Shown: positions 18,241 to 28,091, counted from the first letter of the stretch. The stretch is 64,000 nucleotides of DNA from Nocardioides panacis (GCF_019039255.1 NZ_CP077062.1:4526001-4590000); one strand, 5' to 3'. Notes: generated from the letters alone by a model not told the origin. Translations and numbers: made by a program.

Positions 18241-19607
18241 GCGGGCCGCACCGCCTCGGGCTCCGGGCCGGCCAGGGGCAGCGCGAACGAGAACGTGGTG
18301 CCCTGGCCGGGAGCGCTGGCCAGCCGCAGGTCGCCGCCGAGGATCCGGCACACGCGGCGGGCGAACGGCAGCCCCAGGCCGGAGCCGGTCACGGAGGACT
18401 GCAGCCGCCCGCGGACCTGGAAGAACTCCTCGAACACCTTGGCCTGGTCGGCCCCGGCGATGCCCACCCCGGTGTCGCGGACCCGGAACGTCACCGTGGC
18501 GTCGGTGCCGGCCTCGGCGGTCATCGTGACGCTGCCGGACTCGGTGAACTTCACGGCGTTGCTGAGCAGGTTGCGCAGCAGGTGGCGCAGCAGGGTGCGG
18601 TCCGTGCGGAAGCCGGTCACGCCGCGGGGCGGCTCGACGACGAGCGCCACCCCGGGCCGGGTCACCAGCGGCGCGGTGGTGCCGCGCAGCTCGTCGAACA
18701 GGGCCGCGAGGTCGACGTCGTCGACGGCCACCTCCAGCCGCCCGGACTCGGCCTTGGCCAGGTCGAGCAGCTCGTTGACCAGGCGGAGCAGGTCCTCGGC
18801 GCTGGTCGAGATGAGCTGCACCTGGTGGCGCTGCTCGTCGGTCAGCAGCTCGGCGGCCGGGTCCAGCAGCAGCCGGGAGAGCCCGAGCACGGAGTTGCCG
18901 GGGGTGCGCAGCTCGTGGCTGATGTTGTTCAGGAACCGGGTCTTGGACTCGCTGGCCTCGGCCAGCAGCCGGTTCTTGTCGTCGATCTCGGCGTAGAGCG
19001 CGACCACGCCCTGGTTGGTGCGCTCGAGCTCGTCGGAGAGCTCGCCGTAGAGCGCGAGCACGCCCTTGTTGGTCTCCTCGAGCTCGGCGTTGACCCGCTC
19101 GAGCTCCTCCTTGCGGGCCTGCACCTCCTCCAGGACCGCGACCAGGTCGCGGTTCTGCAGCCGCAGCTCGTCGACCGAGGTCCGGCCGGCGGTGTCGCTG
19201 AGCCGCCGGCGCAGCTCGCGGCGCAGGTGCTCGTCGACGGGCCGGACGGACCGGGCGCGCTTCTCCAGGACGACGACCGTCCGGCCGCCCTCGTCACCGG
19301 CCACCGTGACGGTGTCCATCAGCCGGCGGGCGGCGTCGAGACCGCTCGCGGAGTGCCACGCGGTCCCGGGGCCCGAGGCATCCCCGGTCAGGGTCACCCG
19401 CAGCAGGTCGGGCGCCACCGAGGTGAACGACACCCGGCCGCCGCCCGCGGCGAGCAGGTCCCGGGTCACCTCGCTGAGCGCGGTGGCCACCCGGATCACG
19501 TCCTGGCCCTCGACACCGACCGCGGTGGCCACGTCCCGGGCGGCCTGCCGGGAGGCGAAGACGTCGGTCTCGTGGTGCACCTCGAGACCGTAGATCTCGC
19601 CGGTCAC
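18237..19607 (-). CDS. histidine kinase with coiled coil and RsbT-like N-terminus
   Basis: 456 residues, no membrane span. The N-terminal about 130 residues look like a small RsbW/RsbT-type ATP-binding domain (ATALSEVTRDLLAAGGGRV, and a late acidic region). A long coiled coil follows (about 145-225) containing two near-identical units built on E-T-N-x-G-V-x-A-L-Y. HisKA has His231 in ISHELRTP, then HATPase with NLLSNAVKF, DTGVGI and GSGLGL. GTG at 19607 overlaps the previous stop by GTGA, and its own stop overlaps the next gene in the same way. Being between stressosome genes and a receiver/phosphatase, it probably phosphorylates that receiver. Cytoplasmic location is inferred. Confidence 0.87.
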   Translation of the reverse strand: MTGEIYGLEVHHETDVFASRQAARDVATAVGVEGQDVIRVATALSEVTRDLLAAGGGRVSFTSVAPDLLRVTLTGDASGPGTAWHSASGLDAARRLMDTVTVAGDEGGRTVVVLEKRARSVRPVDEHLRRELRRRLSDTAGRTSVDELRLQNRDLVAVLEEVQARKEELERVNAELEETNKGVLALYGELSDELERTNQGVVALYAEIDDKNRLLAEASESKTRFLNNISHELRTPGNSVLGLSRLLLDPAAELLTDEQRHQVQLISTSAEDLLRLVNELLDLAKAESGRLEVAVDDVDLAALFDELRGTTAPLVTRPGVALVVEPPRGVTGFRTDRTLLRHLLRNLLSNAVKFTESGSVTMTAEAGTDATVTFRVRDTGVGIAGADQAKVFEEFFQVRGRLQSSVTGSGLGLPFARRVCRILGGDLRLASAPGQGTTFSFALPLAGPEPEAVRPA

Positions 19608-20632
19608 CGGGCACCTGCCCGGCAGACCAGCACGCCCGCGTCGTCGCGCCGGACGGCCGCGTCGCGCAGCAGGGTGGCGCCGACGACCAGCGGAGAGCAG
19701 GCCAGCAGGCCGGGGTAGTCCCCGACGTCCCACTTGTCGGTCAGGCCGTCGCTGTGCATCACCACCCAGGAGTCCGGGGCCAGGTCGTAGACCGTCTCGC
19801 GGGCGTTGCGGATGTTCTGCCCGACGATGCCGGGCATCGACACCAGGCCCTGCGGACGCCCGGCGCCCACCACCCGGCCGGCGATGTTGCCGATCCCGGC
19901 GTAGGTCAGCCGGCCGGCCGCGACGTCGAGGTGCCCGATGGCGGTGGCGGCCCCGCGGGTGCCCGACATCCGGGTGTGCAGCTCGCGCAGCAGCGCCAGC
20001 GGCGACTCCTGCTCGGACTCCCGGAACGCCCGCAGCGCCTCGGCCGAGGCCCGCGCCGCCAGCGGCCCGTGGCCGAGCCCGTCGTTGACCAGCAGCAGCA
20101 GCCCGCGCCCGGTCCGTCGTACCTGGTAGGCGTCACCGCACTCGGTCTCGCCCTCGATCGGACGGGTCATCCCGGCGGCCGGCTCGTCGGCGTCCACCCC
20201 GGCGGGCCAGAACGTCGCGGTCAGCACGGTGCCCTGGCCGGGCAGCGAGTAGACGTCGTAGGCGTTCGCCAGCCGTCGTACGGCGCCCAGGCCGATGCCG
20301 AGCGTCCCCGACGTGGACGTGCCGTCCACGAACAGGGAGCGGGCGTCCCGCATGCCCGGGCCGCGGTCGAGGGCCACGATCTCCACGCCCCCGAGCGTGT
20401 CGCGGCGCAGCAGCCGCAGCACCATCACGCCCTGCTGGGCGTACTTCGTCAGGTTGGTCGCCAGCTCGGTCACCACGATCGCGATCTCCCCGGTGCGCTG
20501 CTCGTCGAGGCCGACGCGCTCCGCGAGCTCGACGGCGCGCCGCCGCAGGGCTCCGGGACTGCTCTCGTCCTCGACCCGCACCCAGGCGACGTCCTCGGCC
20601 CGCAGCTCCCCGGGCCGGTCCGGGTCGGTCAT
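19604..20632 (-). CDS. RsbT-like ATPase fused to RsbX/SpoIIE-like phosphatase
   Basis: 342 residues. Residues about 20-150 are a GHKL ATPase domain of the RsbT/RsbW type (IVVTELATNLTKYAQQG with the Mg-binding Asn, DRGPGM, GTLGIGLGAVRR). Residues about 165-340 are a compact PP2C-like domain (VNDGLGHGPLA, MHSDGLTDKW) resembling RsbX, the phosphatase that resets the B. subtilis stressosome. Fusing kinase-type and phosphatase-type stressosome modifiers in one chain is known in some bacteria, but direction and targets here are inferred. ATG at 20632 overlaps the rsbT stop (ATGA). A GTG three codons upstream is an alternative. Confidence 0.85.
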   Translation of the reverse strand: MTDPDRPGELRAEDVAWVRVEDESSPGALRRRAVELAERVGLDEQRTGEIAIVVTELATNLTKYAQQGVMVLRLLRRDTLGGVEIVALDRGPGMRDARSLFVDGTSTSGTLGIGLGAVRRLANAYDVYSLPGQGTVLTATFWPAGVDADEPAAGMTRPIEGETECGDAYQVRRTGRGLLLLVNDGLGHGPLAARASAEALRAFRESEQESPLALLRELHTRMSGTRGAATAIGHLDVAAGRLTYAGIGNIAGRVVGAGRPQGLVSMPGIVGQNIRNARETVYDLAPDSWVVMHSDGLTDKWDVGDYPGLLACSPLVVGATLLRDAAVRRDDAGVLVCRAGAR

Positions 20633-21051
20633 CGGGTCCACTTGACGATCCGGACGACGGTGCCCTCCCCGGAGCTGGTCTGCAGGTCGAAGTCGTCGAC
20701 CAGCCGCTTGGCGCCGGACAGCCCGAGGCCCATGCCGGTGCCGCTGGTCCAGCCGTCGGTCAGGGCCAGGGACACGTCGGCGATGCCCGGGCCCCGGTCG
20801 GCGAAGGAGGCCCGCACGCCCCGGCGCAGGCCGGCGCGGATCAGCTCGACGGTGACGGTCCCGCCGCCGCCGTACACCAGGGTGTTGCGGGCCAGCTCGC
20901 TCGCGGCGGTGACCAGCTTGGTCTGGTCGACCAGCGAGAGCTTGGCGTCGACGGCCAGCGCCCGGACGGCCTGGCGCACCCGGACGACGTCGGCGTCGGA
21001 CGCGATGGCGTGGGACGCCTCGCTCTCGACGTCGACGGCGGCCTCACTCAT
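20629..21051 (-). CDS. rsbT: RsbT-type serine/threonine kinase (switch protein)
   Basis: 140 residues, the size of RsbT. GHKL ATPase with ASELARNTLVYGGGG (Asn for Mg-ATP), DRGPGI and GMGLGLSGAKRL. In B. subtilis RsbT sits on the stressosome, phosphorylates RsbS and RsbR under stress and then leaves to activate the phosphatase RsbU. Here ATG at 21051 overlaps the rsbS stop (ATGA). The downstream gene is a second RsbT-like domain fused to a phosphatase, so output may be split. Assignment rests on fold motifs plus the perfect rsbR-rsbS-rsbT order. Confidence 0.92.
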   Translation of the reverse strand: MSEAAVDVESEASHAIASDADVVRVRQAVRALAVDAKLSLVDQTKLVTAASELARNTLVYGGGGTVTVELIRAGLRRGVRASFADRGPGIADVSLALTDGWTSGTGMGLGLSGAKRLVDDFDLQTSSGEGTVVRIVKWTR

Positions 21052-21455
21052 CCAACGGGCCCGCTGGTCTCGTCCTCGACGTGGTCGACCCGGACCGCGT
21101 GCTCGAGGTCGGCCTGCAGCATCGCCATGCCGCGGTCGACGTCCAGGGCGGTGCGGACCCCGTCGAGGGACAGGCCGAGCTCGACCAGGGTGATCGCCAC
21201 GGCCGGACGCATGCCGACCACGACGGTCTGGGCGTCGAGCACCCGGGACACCGACGCGATCGTGGAGATCATCCGGCCGATGAAGCTGTCGACGATCTCC
21301 AGCGCCGAGATGTCGATGAGCACGCCGTGCGAGCCGCTGCTGACGATCCGCTCGGCGAGGTCCTCCTGGAGCGCCACCGCGATGTGGTCCTGCAGGTCGA
21401 CCTGGATCGAGACCAGCAGGATGTCGCCGATGCGCAGGATCGGGATGCGCTCCAT
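21048..21455 (-). CDS. rsbS: RsbS-type STAS scaffold protein
   Basis: 135 residues forming a single STAS domain. DISALEIVDSFIGR carries the conserved phosphorylatable serine (Ser57 here, equivalent to B. subtilis RsbS Ser59). The C-terminal about 18 residues are an acidic extension beyond the usual length. RsbS is the stressosome core partner that holds RsbT until phosphorylated. ATG at 21455 shares one base with the rsbR stop (TGATG). Order and motif conservation make this a confident assignment. Confidence 0.93.
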   Translation of the reverse strand: MERIPILRIGDILLVSIQVDLQDHIAVALQEDLAERIVSSGSHGVLIDISALEIVDSFIGRMISTIASVSRVLDAQTVVVGMRPAVAITLVELGLSLDGVRTALDVDRGMAMLQADLEHAVRVDHVEDETSGPVG

Positions 21456-22339
21456 CAGCCGTTCCCGGGGGAGCCGGCCGCGCCGCCCGCGCGGGCCGAG
21501 CCGGAGCGACGTACGACGTCGGAGCCCGAGCGGCGCAGCGCGAGGAGCAGCGCGTCGGCCAGGCTCGCCTTGGTGGCCACGTCGCCGAACTCGATGCCGA
21601 GGGCGACCACGGTCTGGGCGATCTGCGGGCGGATGCCGGAGATGATGCACTCGGCGCCGAGCAGCCGCGCCGCCATCACGGTCTTGAGCAGGTGCTGGGC
21701 GACCTGGGTGTCCACGGCCGAGACGCCGGTGATGTCGATGATGGCGTGCTCGGAGCCGGTGTCGACCAGCGCCTGGAGCAGCTTCTCCATCACCACCTGG
21801 GTGCGTGCCGAGTCCAGCGTGCCGACCAGCGGCAGCGCGACGATGCCGTCCCAGAGCTTGACCACCGGCGTGGACAGCTCGAGGAGCGCGTCGGCCTGCT
21901 CGGAGATCACCTGCTCGCGGGCCTGCGAGTAGGTCTCGAGCATCAGCAGGCCGAGCTCGTCGACGAACCGGGAGAACTCGGCGAAGAACCGGTACGACGC
22001 GAGGTCGCCCTGGCCGCCGAGCACGTCGAGCACCGCCTCCTTGACCGCGAACACGCTGACCGCCGTCTCGGTGGGGGAGAACCCCTGGCGGGCCCGGGTG
22101 CGGGCCAGGTCCGCGAGCAGCCCGCGCAGCGGCGCCGAGCTGGTGCCGTCGGCCTCGTGGCTGCCGCCGTCGGTGGCCGCGATCATCCCGTCGAGCATCT
22201 CGGCGACGTCGCGCTGCAGCTCGGCGTGGGTCATCCGGCCGGCCAGCGACCGGCTCGCGGCGGCGACCCATCCCTCGGTGATGGCGGTGCGGTTCTGCTC
22301 GAGTACTGCCCAGCCGCCGGCTGCGGACGTGTCGTTCAC
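21455..22339 (-). CDS. rsbR: RsbR-type stressosome sensor
   Basis: 294 residues. N-terminal helical sensor (about 10-140) resembles the RsbRD N-terminal domain rather than the globin fold of B. subtilis RsbRA. The C-terminal STAS domain (about 155-270) keeps both phosphorylated threonines: Thr211 in VSAVDTQVAQH and Thr243 in GIRPQIAQTVV. RsbR with RsbS forms the stressosome shell, and the N-terminal turrets are the signal input. GTG at 22339 is preceded by AGAGAGGG. It is the first gene of the six-gene minus-strand operon 22339-16684. The signal sensed is unknown. Confidence 0.92.
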   Translation of the reverse strand: MNDTSAAGGWAVLEQNRTAITEGWVAAASRSLAGRMTHAELQRDVAEMLDGMIAATDGGSHEADGTSSAPLRGLLADLARTRARQGFSPTETAVSVFAVKEAVLDVLGGQGDLASYRFFAEFSRFVDELGLLMLETYSQAREQVISEQADALLELSTPVVKLWDGIVALPLVGTLDSARTQVVMEKLLQALVDTGSEHAIIDITGVSAVDTQVAQHLLKTVMAARLLGAECIISGIRPQIAQTVVALGIEFGDVATKASLADALLLALRRSGSDVVRRSGSARAGGAAGSPGNG

Positions 22340-22480
22340 GTGGACCCTCTCTGGTCGCGCAAGGGGGGTCCTCGACCCCGATCTTGGCGCTGATCCTTCC
22401 ACGGCCCGCGCGCGGGAGGGAGGACCCCGCGCGGTCTGGGCCGATTTGCCGTCTCGGACGAGGTTTCCTACGGTCGATCG

Positions 22481-23404
22481 ATGCCCCCCCGCACCGCACG
22501 CCCCCTGTTCCGCCGCACCGCCGGCCTCGGCGCGCTGCTCGCCGTCACGGTCGGAGGCGGGGCGTTGACGCCCGCCGACGCGGCCGACGTGCCGGCCGCG
22601 GCGCCGGCGACCTCCCAGCAGCCCGCGCCGACCGACCTGACCCTCGCGTCGTTCAACGTGCTCGGCAGCAGCCACACCCGCGGTCCCGGCGGCTACGCCA
22701 GCGGCGTGCGTCGTACCGCGGGGGTGGTGCGGCTGCTGGCCCGCCACCACGTCGAGGTCGTCGGGCTGCAGGAGATGCAGGCGGACCAGATGCGCAGCTT
22801 CCGCCGGCGCACCGACGGCCGGTACGCGATGTTCCCCGGGCCGAACGGGAGGCGCGAGATCGACGGCGAGAACTCGGTGGCCTGGGACCGCTCGGCCTGG
22901 CAGGCCGTGGAGACCCGCACCTTCTCGATCCCCTACTTCCACGGCAACCGGCGCGCGATGCCGCTGGTCAAGCTGCAGAACCGGGAGACCGGGATGACCG
23001 CCTGGTTCGCGAACGTGCACAACCCGGCGTCGACCACGGGCCACCGGGGCTCCGCGAAGTGGCGCGCGAAGGCGATCGCCCAGGAGGCCCGGCTGGTCCG
23101 CCGGCTGCACGACACCGGCCTGCCGGTGTTCCTGACCGGTGACATGAACGAGCGCGAGCAGGCGTTCTGCCCGCTCACCGCCCGGGCGCCGCTCCAGGCC
23201 GCACGCGGTGGCAGCCACGCCGGCGGCGCCTGCCGGGCGGGCAACCCGCGCTACGTGGACTGGGCGTTCGGCAGCCCGGACCTCACGTTCAGCGGGTACG
23301 TCGAGGACCGCGGCCCGCTGGACAAGCGGACCAGCGACCACCCGATGATCGTCACCCAGGCCAGCATCGACAGCACGGAGTACGCCGGCGCCTCCCAGCC
23401 CTGA
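22481..23404 (+). CDS. secreted endonuclease/exonuclease/phosphatase-family protein
   Basis: 307 residues. N-terminal signal peptide (RRTAGLGALLAVTVGGGAL, cleavage around the AxA near residue 35). The mature part has the EEP fold motifs: LASFNVLG at the start, GLQEMQ (catalytic Glu), LTGDMNER (Asp/Asn) and the final SDHPMI (Asp-His). Family members hydrolyse phosphodiester bonds in nucleic acids, sphingolipids or inositol phosphates. The substrate here is not evident. It is divergent from rsbR with a 141-base gap and stands alone. No lipobox or sortase signal is visible, so release outside the cell is most likely. Confidence 0.85.
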   Translation: MPPRTARPLFRRTAGLGALLAVTVGGGALTPADAADVPAAAPATSQQPAPTDLTLASFNVLGSSHTRGPGGYASGVRRTAGVVRLLARHHVEVVGLQEMQADQMRSFRRRTDGRYAMFPGPNGRREIDGENSVAWDRSAWQAVETRTFSIPYFHGNRRAMPLVKLQNRETGMTAWFANVHNPASTTGHRGSAKWRAKAIAQEARLVRRLHDTGLPVFLTGDMNEREQAFCPLTARAPLQAARGGSHAGGACRAGNPRYVDWAFGSPDLTFSGYVEDRGPLDKRTSDHPMIVTQASIDSTEYAGASQP

Positions 23405-23407
23405 CGG

Positions 23408-23493
23408 CCGACCCGGGCCGGAGTCCGGGCCGACCCGGGCCGGAGTTCATGCCGACCCGGGTCGGAGTCCGGGCCGACCCGGGTCCCGGGTCA
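23408..23493. repeat. 22-bp tandem repeat, about 3.9 copies
   Basis: Three consecutive 22-base units based on CCGACCCGGGCCGGAGTCCGGG with a few substitutions, followed by a partial fourth. It begins 3 bases after the phosphoesterase stop and runs into the last codon of the DUF998 gene on the other strand. Each unit contains the palindrome CCCGGG and could form several alternative hairpins, so it may also end transcription from both sides. Confidence 0.8.
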
Positions 23494-24039
23494 GGCCCGG
23501 GTGCGGCGGGCGCCGGCGCGGACGCCCAGCACCACGGCGAGCGGCCAGAGCGCCTCGGCGCCGGCCACCACGCGCTCGCTGAGGCCGAGCAGGTCGCCGT
23601 CGCCGAGCTCGACCGTGAGCCAGCCGAGCATCGCGAGCAGCCCGGCGGTGGCCCACCGTCCGGCCGCCCGGGTCGGCAGGCCCGAGAGGGCCGGCCACAG
23701 GGCGAGCGCCGCGAAGCTGGCCGTGGCGGCGGGGAAGTGGCCGGCAGCCGGCTGCGGGAACGCTGCGACCAGGACGGCGGTCACTCCGCCGACCGCCAGC
23801 GCGACCCGTCCCGCGGGCGCGGCCTCCTCGAGCCCGGCCGCGGTGGCGACGTGGGCGCCGCCGAGGACGACGAGCGCCGAGGTCATCAGCCAGCGGTCGT
23901 CGGCACCGTGCGCGGCCAGGGCGCTGATGGTGTCGCGCACCTGGTCGAACCCGCCACGCTGCCGGGAGGCGGCCAGCGTCCATCCGCCGACCAACGCCGT
24001 CGGAGCAACCGTGGCCGAGGCGAGCACCCATCTGCGCAT
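23491..24039 (-). CDS. DUF998-family membrane protein
   Basis: 182 residues, about six hydrophobic segments with few charges (for example [16 protein letters not shown] and [16 protein letters not shown]). [20 protein letters not shown] after the first span and AAGHFPAA further on match the pattern of actinobacterial DUF998 proteins, whose function is unknown. ATG at 24039 ([11 protein letters not shown]) is chosen as the first start giving a signal-anchor-like N-terminus. It stands between convergent and co-directional genes with no obvious operon partner. Confidence 0.75.
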   Translation of the reverse strand: MRRWVLASATVAPTALVGGWTLAASRQRGGFDQVRDTISALAAHGADDRWLMTSALVVLGGAHVATAAGLEEAAPAGRVALAVGGVTAVLVAAFPQPAAGHFPAATASFAALALWPALSGLPTRAAGRWATAGLLAMLGWLTVELGDGDLLGLSERVVAGAEALWPLAVVLGVRAGARRTRA

Positions 24040-24118
24040 CCGGCGAGTATGCCGGGTCCGTCGTACGACGTCCGGGTCGGACTGACAGGAGGCCCGGGTC
24101 GGGGTGGACCGGGGCCCG

Positions 24119-24150
24119 GGTCGACCCGCCACGGGGGTGGCGGGTCGACC
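24119..24150 (-). terminator. hairpin terminator downstream of the alcohol dehydrogenase
   Basis: Perfect 14-bp stem (GGTCGACCCGCCAC / GTGGCGGGTCGACC) with a GGGG loop, 6 bases beyond the stop of the minus-strand alcohol dehydrogenase gene. Confidence 0.75.
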
Positions 24151-24156
24151 GGTGGG

Positions 24157-25201
24157 TCAGAGGGTCGCGAGGTCGATCACGAAGCGGTAGCGCACGTCGC
24201 TCTTCACGACGCGGTCGTAGGCGCCGTCCACGTCGTCCGCACCGATGGTCTCGATCTCGGCGCCCAGGCCGTGCTCGGCGCAGAAGTCCAGCATCTCCTG
24301 GGTCTCGCGGATGCCACCGATCTTCGAGCCGGCCATCCGGCGGCGCATCGCGGCCAGCGAGAACGCCTGGAAGCTGTCGGGGCTCTCCGGGATGCCCACG
24401 TTGACCATCGTGCCGTCCAGCCGGAGCAGCGACAGGTAGTCGTCGACCGGCAGGTTCGCCGCGACCGTGTTCACGATCAGGTCGAAGCTGTTGGCCAGCG
24501 TCTCGAAGGTCTTCGGGTCGCTGGTCGCGTAGTAGTGGTCCGCCCCGAACCGCTTGCCGTCGTCCTCCTTGGAGAGCGTCTGGCTGAGCACGGTCACCTC
24601 GGCGCCGAGGGCGTGCGCGATCTTGACGCCCATGTGGCCGAGGCCGCCCATGCCGACGATCGCGACCTTCTGCCCCGGGCCGGCGCCCCAGTGCTTGAGC
24701 GGGGGAGTACAGCGTGATGCCGGCGCACAGCAGCGGCGCCGCCTCGTCGAGACCGATGCCCTCGGGGATCCCGAGGACGTAGTTCTCGTCGACCACGACG
24801 GACTTGCTGTAGCCGCCGAACGTGGGCTCGCCGTCGTACCCGGTCCCGTTGTACGTCGCCACCTCACCCTTGAGGCAGTACTGCTCCTCGCCGGCCTTGC
24901 AGTTCTCGCACTCGCGGCAGGAGTCCACGAAGCAGCCCACGCCGACGCGGTCGCCGACGGCGTACCTCGAGACCTCGCTGCCGACCTCGCGGACCACGCC
25001 GGCGATCTCGTGGCCGGGCACCATCGGGAACAGCGCGGTGCCCCACTCCTCGCGGGCCTGGTGGATGTCGCTGTGGCAGATGCCGGCGTAGGCGATGTCG
25101 ATCACCACGTCGTGCGGGCGCGGGTCGCGGCGCTCGATGGTGCCCCGCTCGAACGGCTTGCTCGCGCCGGCGGTCACCAGGGCGTCAACGGTCTGCGTCA
25201 T
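24157..25201 (-). CDS. zinc-dependent NAD(P) alcohol dehydrogenase (AdhC/CAD-like), one frameshift
   Basis: Corrected length 347 residues. N-terminal GroES-like domain has catalytic zinc motifs YAGICHSD and GHEIAGVV and the structural zinc set [16 protein letters not shown]. The Rossmann domain has [14 protein letters not shown]. The family reduces a broad range of aldehydes to alcohols with NADPH. The two halves are in different frames, joined at 24701-24705, where a five-G run should be four: the corrected join reads GITLYSPLKHWG, exactly the family sequence. The start is the ATG at 25201, with GGAGAC before it. Monocistronic, ended by a hairpin. Confidence 0.88.
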
Positions 25202-25278
25202 ACGGGATGTCTCCTCGGGGGGTGCGGGGGTCGAACCGGTCGAACCAGGCACAACGTCGTGCGGGGGCCCGGACATTC

Positions 25279-26535
25279 CTAGGGGTGCCCCACGAGCTCC
25301 GGTTCGATGAGCGTGACGTCCCGCACAGGGCGGTCGTCGGGCGTGAGGTGCCGGAACCGCCAGGCGGCCAGCAGGGCGAGCACGTAGAAGAAGAACGTCC
25401 CGGACGCCATCGTCAGCACGGTCTGGCTGCCGAGCAGCCCGGTCAGCGGCGTGGTCAGCGCGCCGACGAAGAACGGCACCCCGCCCCCGAGCGCCGCGGC
25501 GGTGCCGGCCGACCGCCGTCCCGCCGCCTGGACGATCGCGGTGCTGGCCGGCAGGAACATCCCCAGGCCGCCGAGCATGACGGCCAGCGGTGCCCACACG
25601 AGCGGCAGCGCCGGGGTGTGGTCCGGGGCGACCAGGCAGACCAGGAACAGCACCGCGCCTGCGGAGATCGCGACGGTGAGGGCCACCCGGCGCAGCACGG
25701 CCGCCCCGGTGCGTACGACGAGCAGGCGGAACGTCACGCTGGCCGAGACCATCACGAGCGCGTTGGACGCGAACACCAGCGCGTAGCGACCCGGGCTCAG
25801 GTCGAGCTGCGACTGCAGCACGATCGACGAGCCGCCGATGTAGACGAAGAAGCCGGCGCTGACCAGGCACTGCACGAGCACCGGCGCGACGAAGGCCCGG
25901 TCGCCGATCAGGTCGCGCATCCGCAGCCCCACGTCGTGGAGCCCGGTCGCCTGGCGTCGCTCGACGGGCAGCGTCTCGGGGATGCCCAGGAACGCCAGCC
26001 CGGTCATCAGCACGCCGAGGCCGCCCAGGAACAGGAAGACCGTCCGCCAGTCGCCGACCGTCAGCAGCGCGCTGCCGATCGCGGGGGCGACGACCGGCCC
26101 GATCAGCGAGAAGGACGCCAGCGTGCCGAACATCGCGGCGGCCCGCGGACCGGCGTACCGGTCGCTGACCACCGCGCGGCCCACGGCGACGCCGACGCCC
26201 GCGACCAGGCCCTGCACGCCCCGCTCGGCCACCAGCGTCCAGCCGGTCGGTGCGAACGCGCAGAGCACCGACACCGCCGTGAAGGTGGCGGTGCCGCCCA
26301 GGATCATCCCGCGCCGGCCCCGGCCGTCGCTGACCGGTCCGGCGAGCAGCTGGCCGACGGCCATCCCGGCGATGAAGAACGTCATCGTCAGCTGGACCAC
26401 CGTGGAGCTGGTGCCGAGGCTCGCGCGCACCTGGGGGAGCGAGGCGAGGTACGTGTCGGTGGCGAGCGGGCCGACGCCGGTCACGAGGACGAGCGCGAGC
26501 ACCCAGGGCCGCCCGGTGCGGAGGGGGAGGGGCAT
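25279..26535 (-). CDS. MFS drug-efflux transporter, Bcr/CflA type
   Basis: 418 residues, 12 predicted spans. The N-terminus ([22 protein letters not shown]) and the loop 2-3 motif [11 protein letters not shown] are those of the Bcr/CflA subfamily of drug:proton antiporters. No regulator is adjacent. The gene follows the sugar porter on the same strand with a 38-base gap, so they may share a message. ATG at 26535 gives the normal N-terminus. The long upstream open frame is a shadow of the neighbouring gene. Substrate not predictable. Confidence 0.88.
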   Translation of the reverse strand: MPLPLRTGRPWVLALVLVTGVGPLATDTYLASLPQVRASLGTSSTVVQLTMTFFIAGMAVGQLLAGPVSDGRGRRGMILGGTATFTAVSVLCAFAPTGWTLVAERGVQGLVAGVGVAVGRAVVSDRYAGPRAAAMFGTLASFSLIGPVVAPAIGSALLTVGDWRTVFLFLGGLGVLMTGLAFLGIPETLPVERRQATGLHDVGLRMRDLIGDRAFVAPVLVQCLVSAGFFVYIGGSSIVLQSQLDLSPGRYALVFASNALVMVSASVTFRLLVVRTGAAVLRRVALTVAISAGAVLFLVCLVAPDHTPALPLVWAPLAVMLGGLGMFLPASTAIVQAAGRRSAGTAAALGGGVPFFVGALTTPLTGLLGSQTVLTMASGTFFFYVLALLAAWRFRHLTPDDRPVRDVTLIEPELVGHP

Positions 26536-26573
26536 CACCCCTACTGTACCGGTAGAGAGAAGCGCGCCGGTCC

Positions 26574-28000
26574 TCAGCTGGTGCGGAAGTCCGCGGGCCG
26601 GAACGCGCCGTCCTGCAGGTGCTGCTCGACGTCCTCCAGGCTGTGGCCGGTCAGCTCGGGCATCCGGCGCCACACGAAGACGAACGCGGCGACGTTGAAC
26701 AGCCCGTAGATCCAGAACACCTGGCCCACGCCGAACGTGTCGATCATCGTCAGCAACGTGAGGGTGATCAGCAGGTTCGTGCCCCAGAGGCTGGCCGACT
26801 GCACGCTGGTGCCGGCGCCCCGGACCGCCAGCGGGTAGATCTCCGACCCGGTCAGCCAGCCCATCAGCTGCAGCCCGCCGGCGTTGAAGAACATGAACAC
26901 CATCAGCGTGGCGATGATGTACGGCGTGCTGGCGCGGCCGTCGTTGCCGGTGACGAAGAACGCACCCAGCACGAACAGGCTCAGCGCGGCCCCCGGCACC
27001 ATGATCATCGTCAGGCGGCGGCGGCCGACCCGGTCCACGACGGCCAGTCCGACGACCATCATCACCAGGTAGGTCAGGCCCAGCCCGACGCTGACCCGCA
27101 GCGCCGCGGTCGTGGAGAACCCGTTGTCGGTCAGGATCGTCGGCGAGTAGTAGATGATCATCTCGATCCCGGACAGCTGGGTGAAGACCGCGATCCCGCA
27201 GCCCACGACCAGCGCCGGACGCACCCACGGCTGGCGCAATCCGCTCCAGCCCCGGTGGCTGCGGCTGGTCTCCTGCTTGCGCTCCTCCAGCTCGACGATG
27301 CTGCGCAGCTCGGGGTCGACCTCGTAGTCGGCGGGCCGCACCGACTCCAGCACGCGCCGGGCGGCGTCCGGCTCGTCGTGCTTGACCAGCCAGCGGGGGC
27401 TCTCCGGCAGCCGGAGCATCACCAGCAGCATCAGCAGGGCCGGCACGGCGGCCGCGCCGATGGAGATCCGCCAGGACACCGACTCGCTCGCGCCCACGAG
27501 CGTGGAGATCACGATGCCCACGCCGATCGCCAGCTGGAAGCAGAGCACCAGCCGCCCGCGCAGGTTGGCCGGCGCCAGCTCGGCGACGTACATCGGGACG
27601 GTCTGGGTCGCGCCGCCCACCGCGAACCCGAGGACCACCCGGCCCAGGGCGAGCAGCAGAGGGGCGGGCGCCAGGGCGCTGGCCAGCGTGCCGGCCACGA
27701 ACACCGCGCAGACCACCAGGATCGTGCGCTTGCGGCCCAGCCGCTCGGACAGCAGGCTGCAGGTCAGCGCGCCGATCACGGCGCCGAGCAGGATGCTGGC
27801 GGCGATCACCTGCTCCATGCCGTTGCCGGTGTCGAACTCCTTGCTGATCTGCAGCAGTGCGCCGGAGATGATCCCGGTGTCGTAGCCGTAGAGCAGCCCG
27901 GACACCCGGAGACGACCGCGGCGGCGAGCATCAGCCCGGTCAGCCCGGCGGGTGGCACGTCCTGGCCGGTGCCGCGTCGCTGCTGCGTGGACTCGGCCAT
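26574..28000 (-). CDS. MFS sugar porter, one frameshift
   Basis: Corrected length 475 residues with 12 spans. Sugar-porter signatures: [15 protein letters not shown] in TM1, RLGRKRT between TM2 and 3, [10 protein letters not shown] before the central loop, DRVGRRRLT after TM8, and EIYPLAVRG late. These are typical of proton-coupled hexose, pentose or polyol uptake in actinobacteria. The first 35 residues (from ATG 28000) are in another frame, because one C is missing from the CCC at 27905-27907. Adding it restores [16 protein letters not shown]. This is the only apparent deletion among the frameshifts in the window. Substrate unknown. Confidence 0.87.
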
Positions 28001-28091
28001 GGTGCCTCCCGGGTGCGGACGTCGTGGAGGACGCCGTACCCGGTCGGCGAGATCCGACACCGGTGCGTACCGGAGGGGTCCGGGAAGACGA

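Noticed and set aside
23408-23493. CRISPR-like repeats
   Set aside because: 22-bp units adjoin each other without unique spacers.
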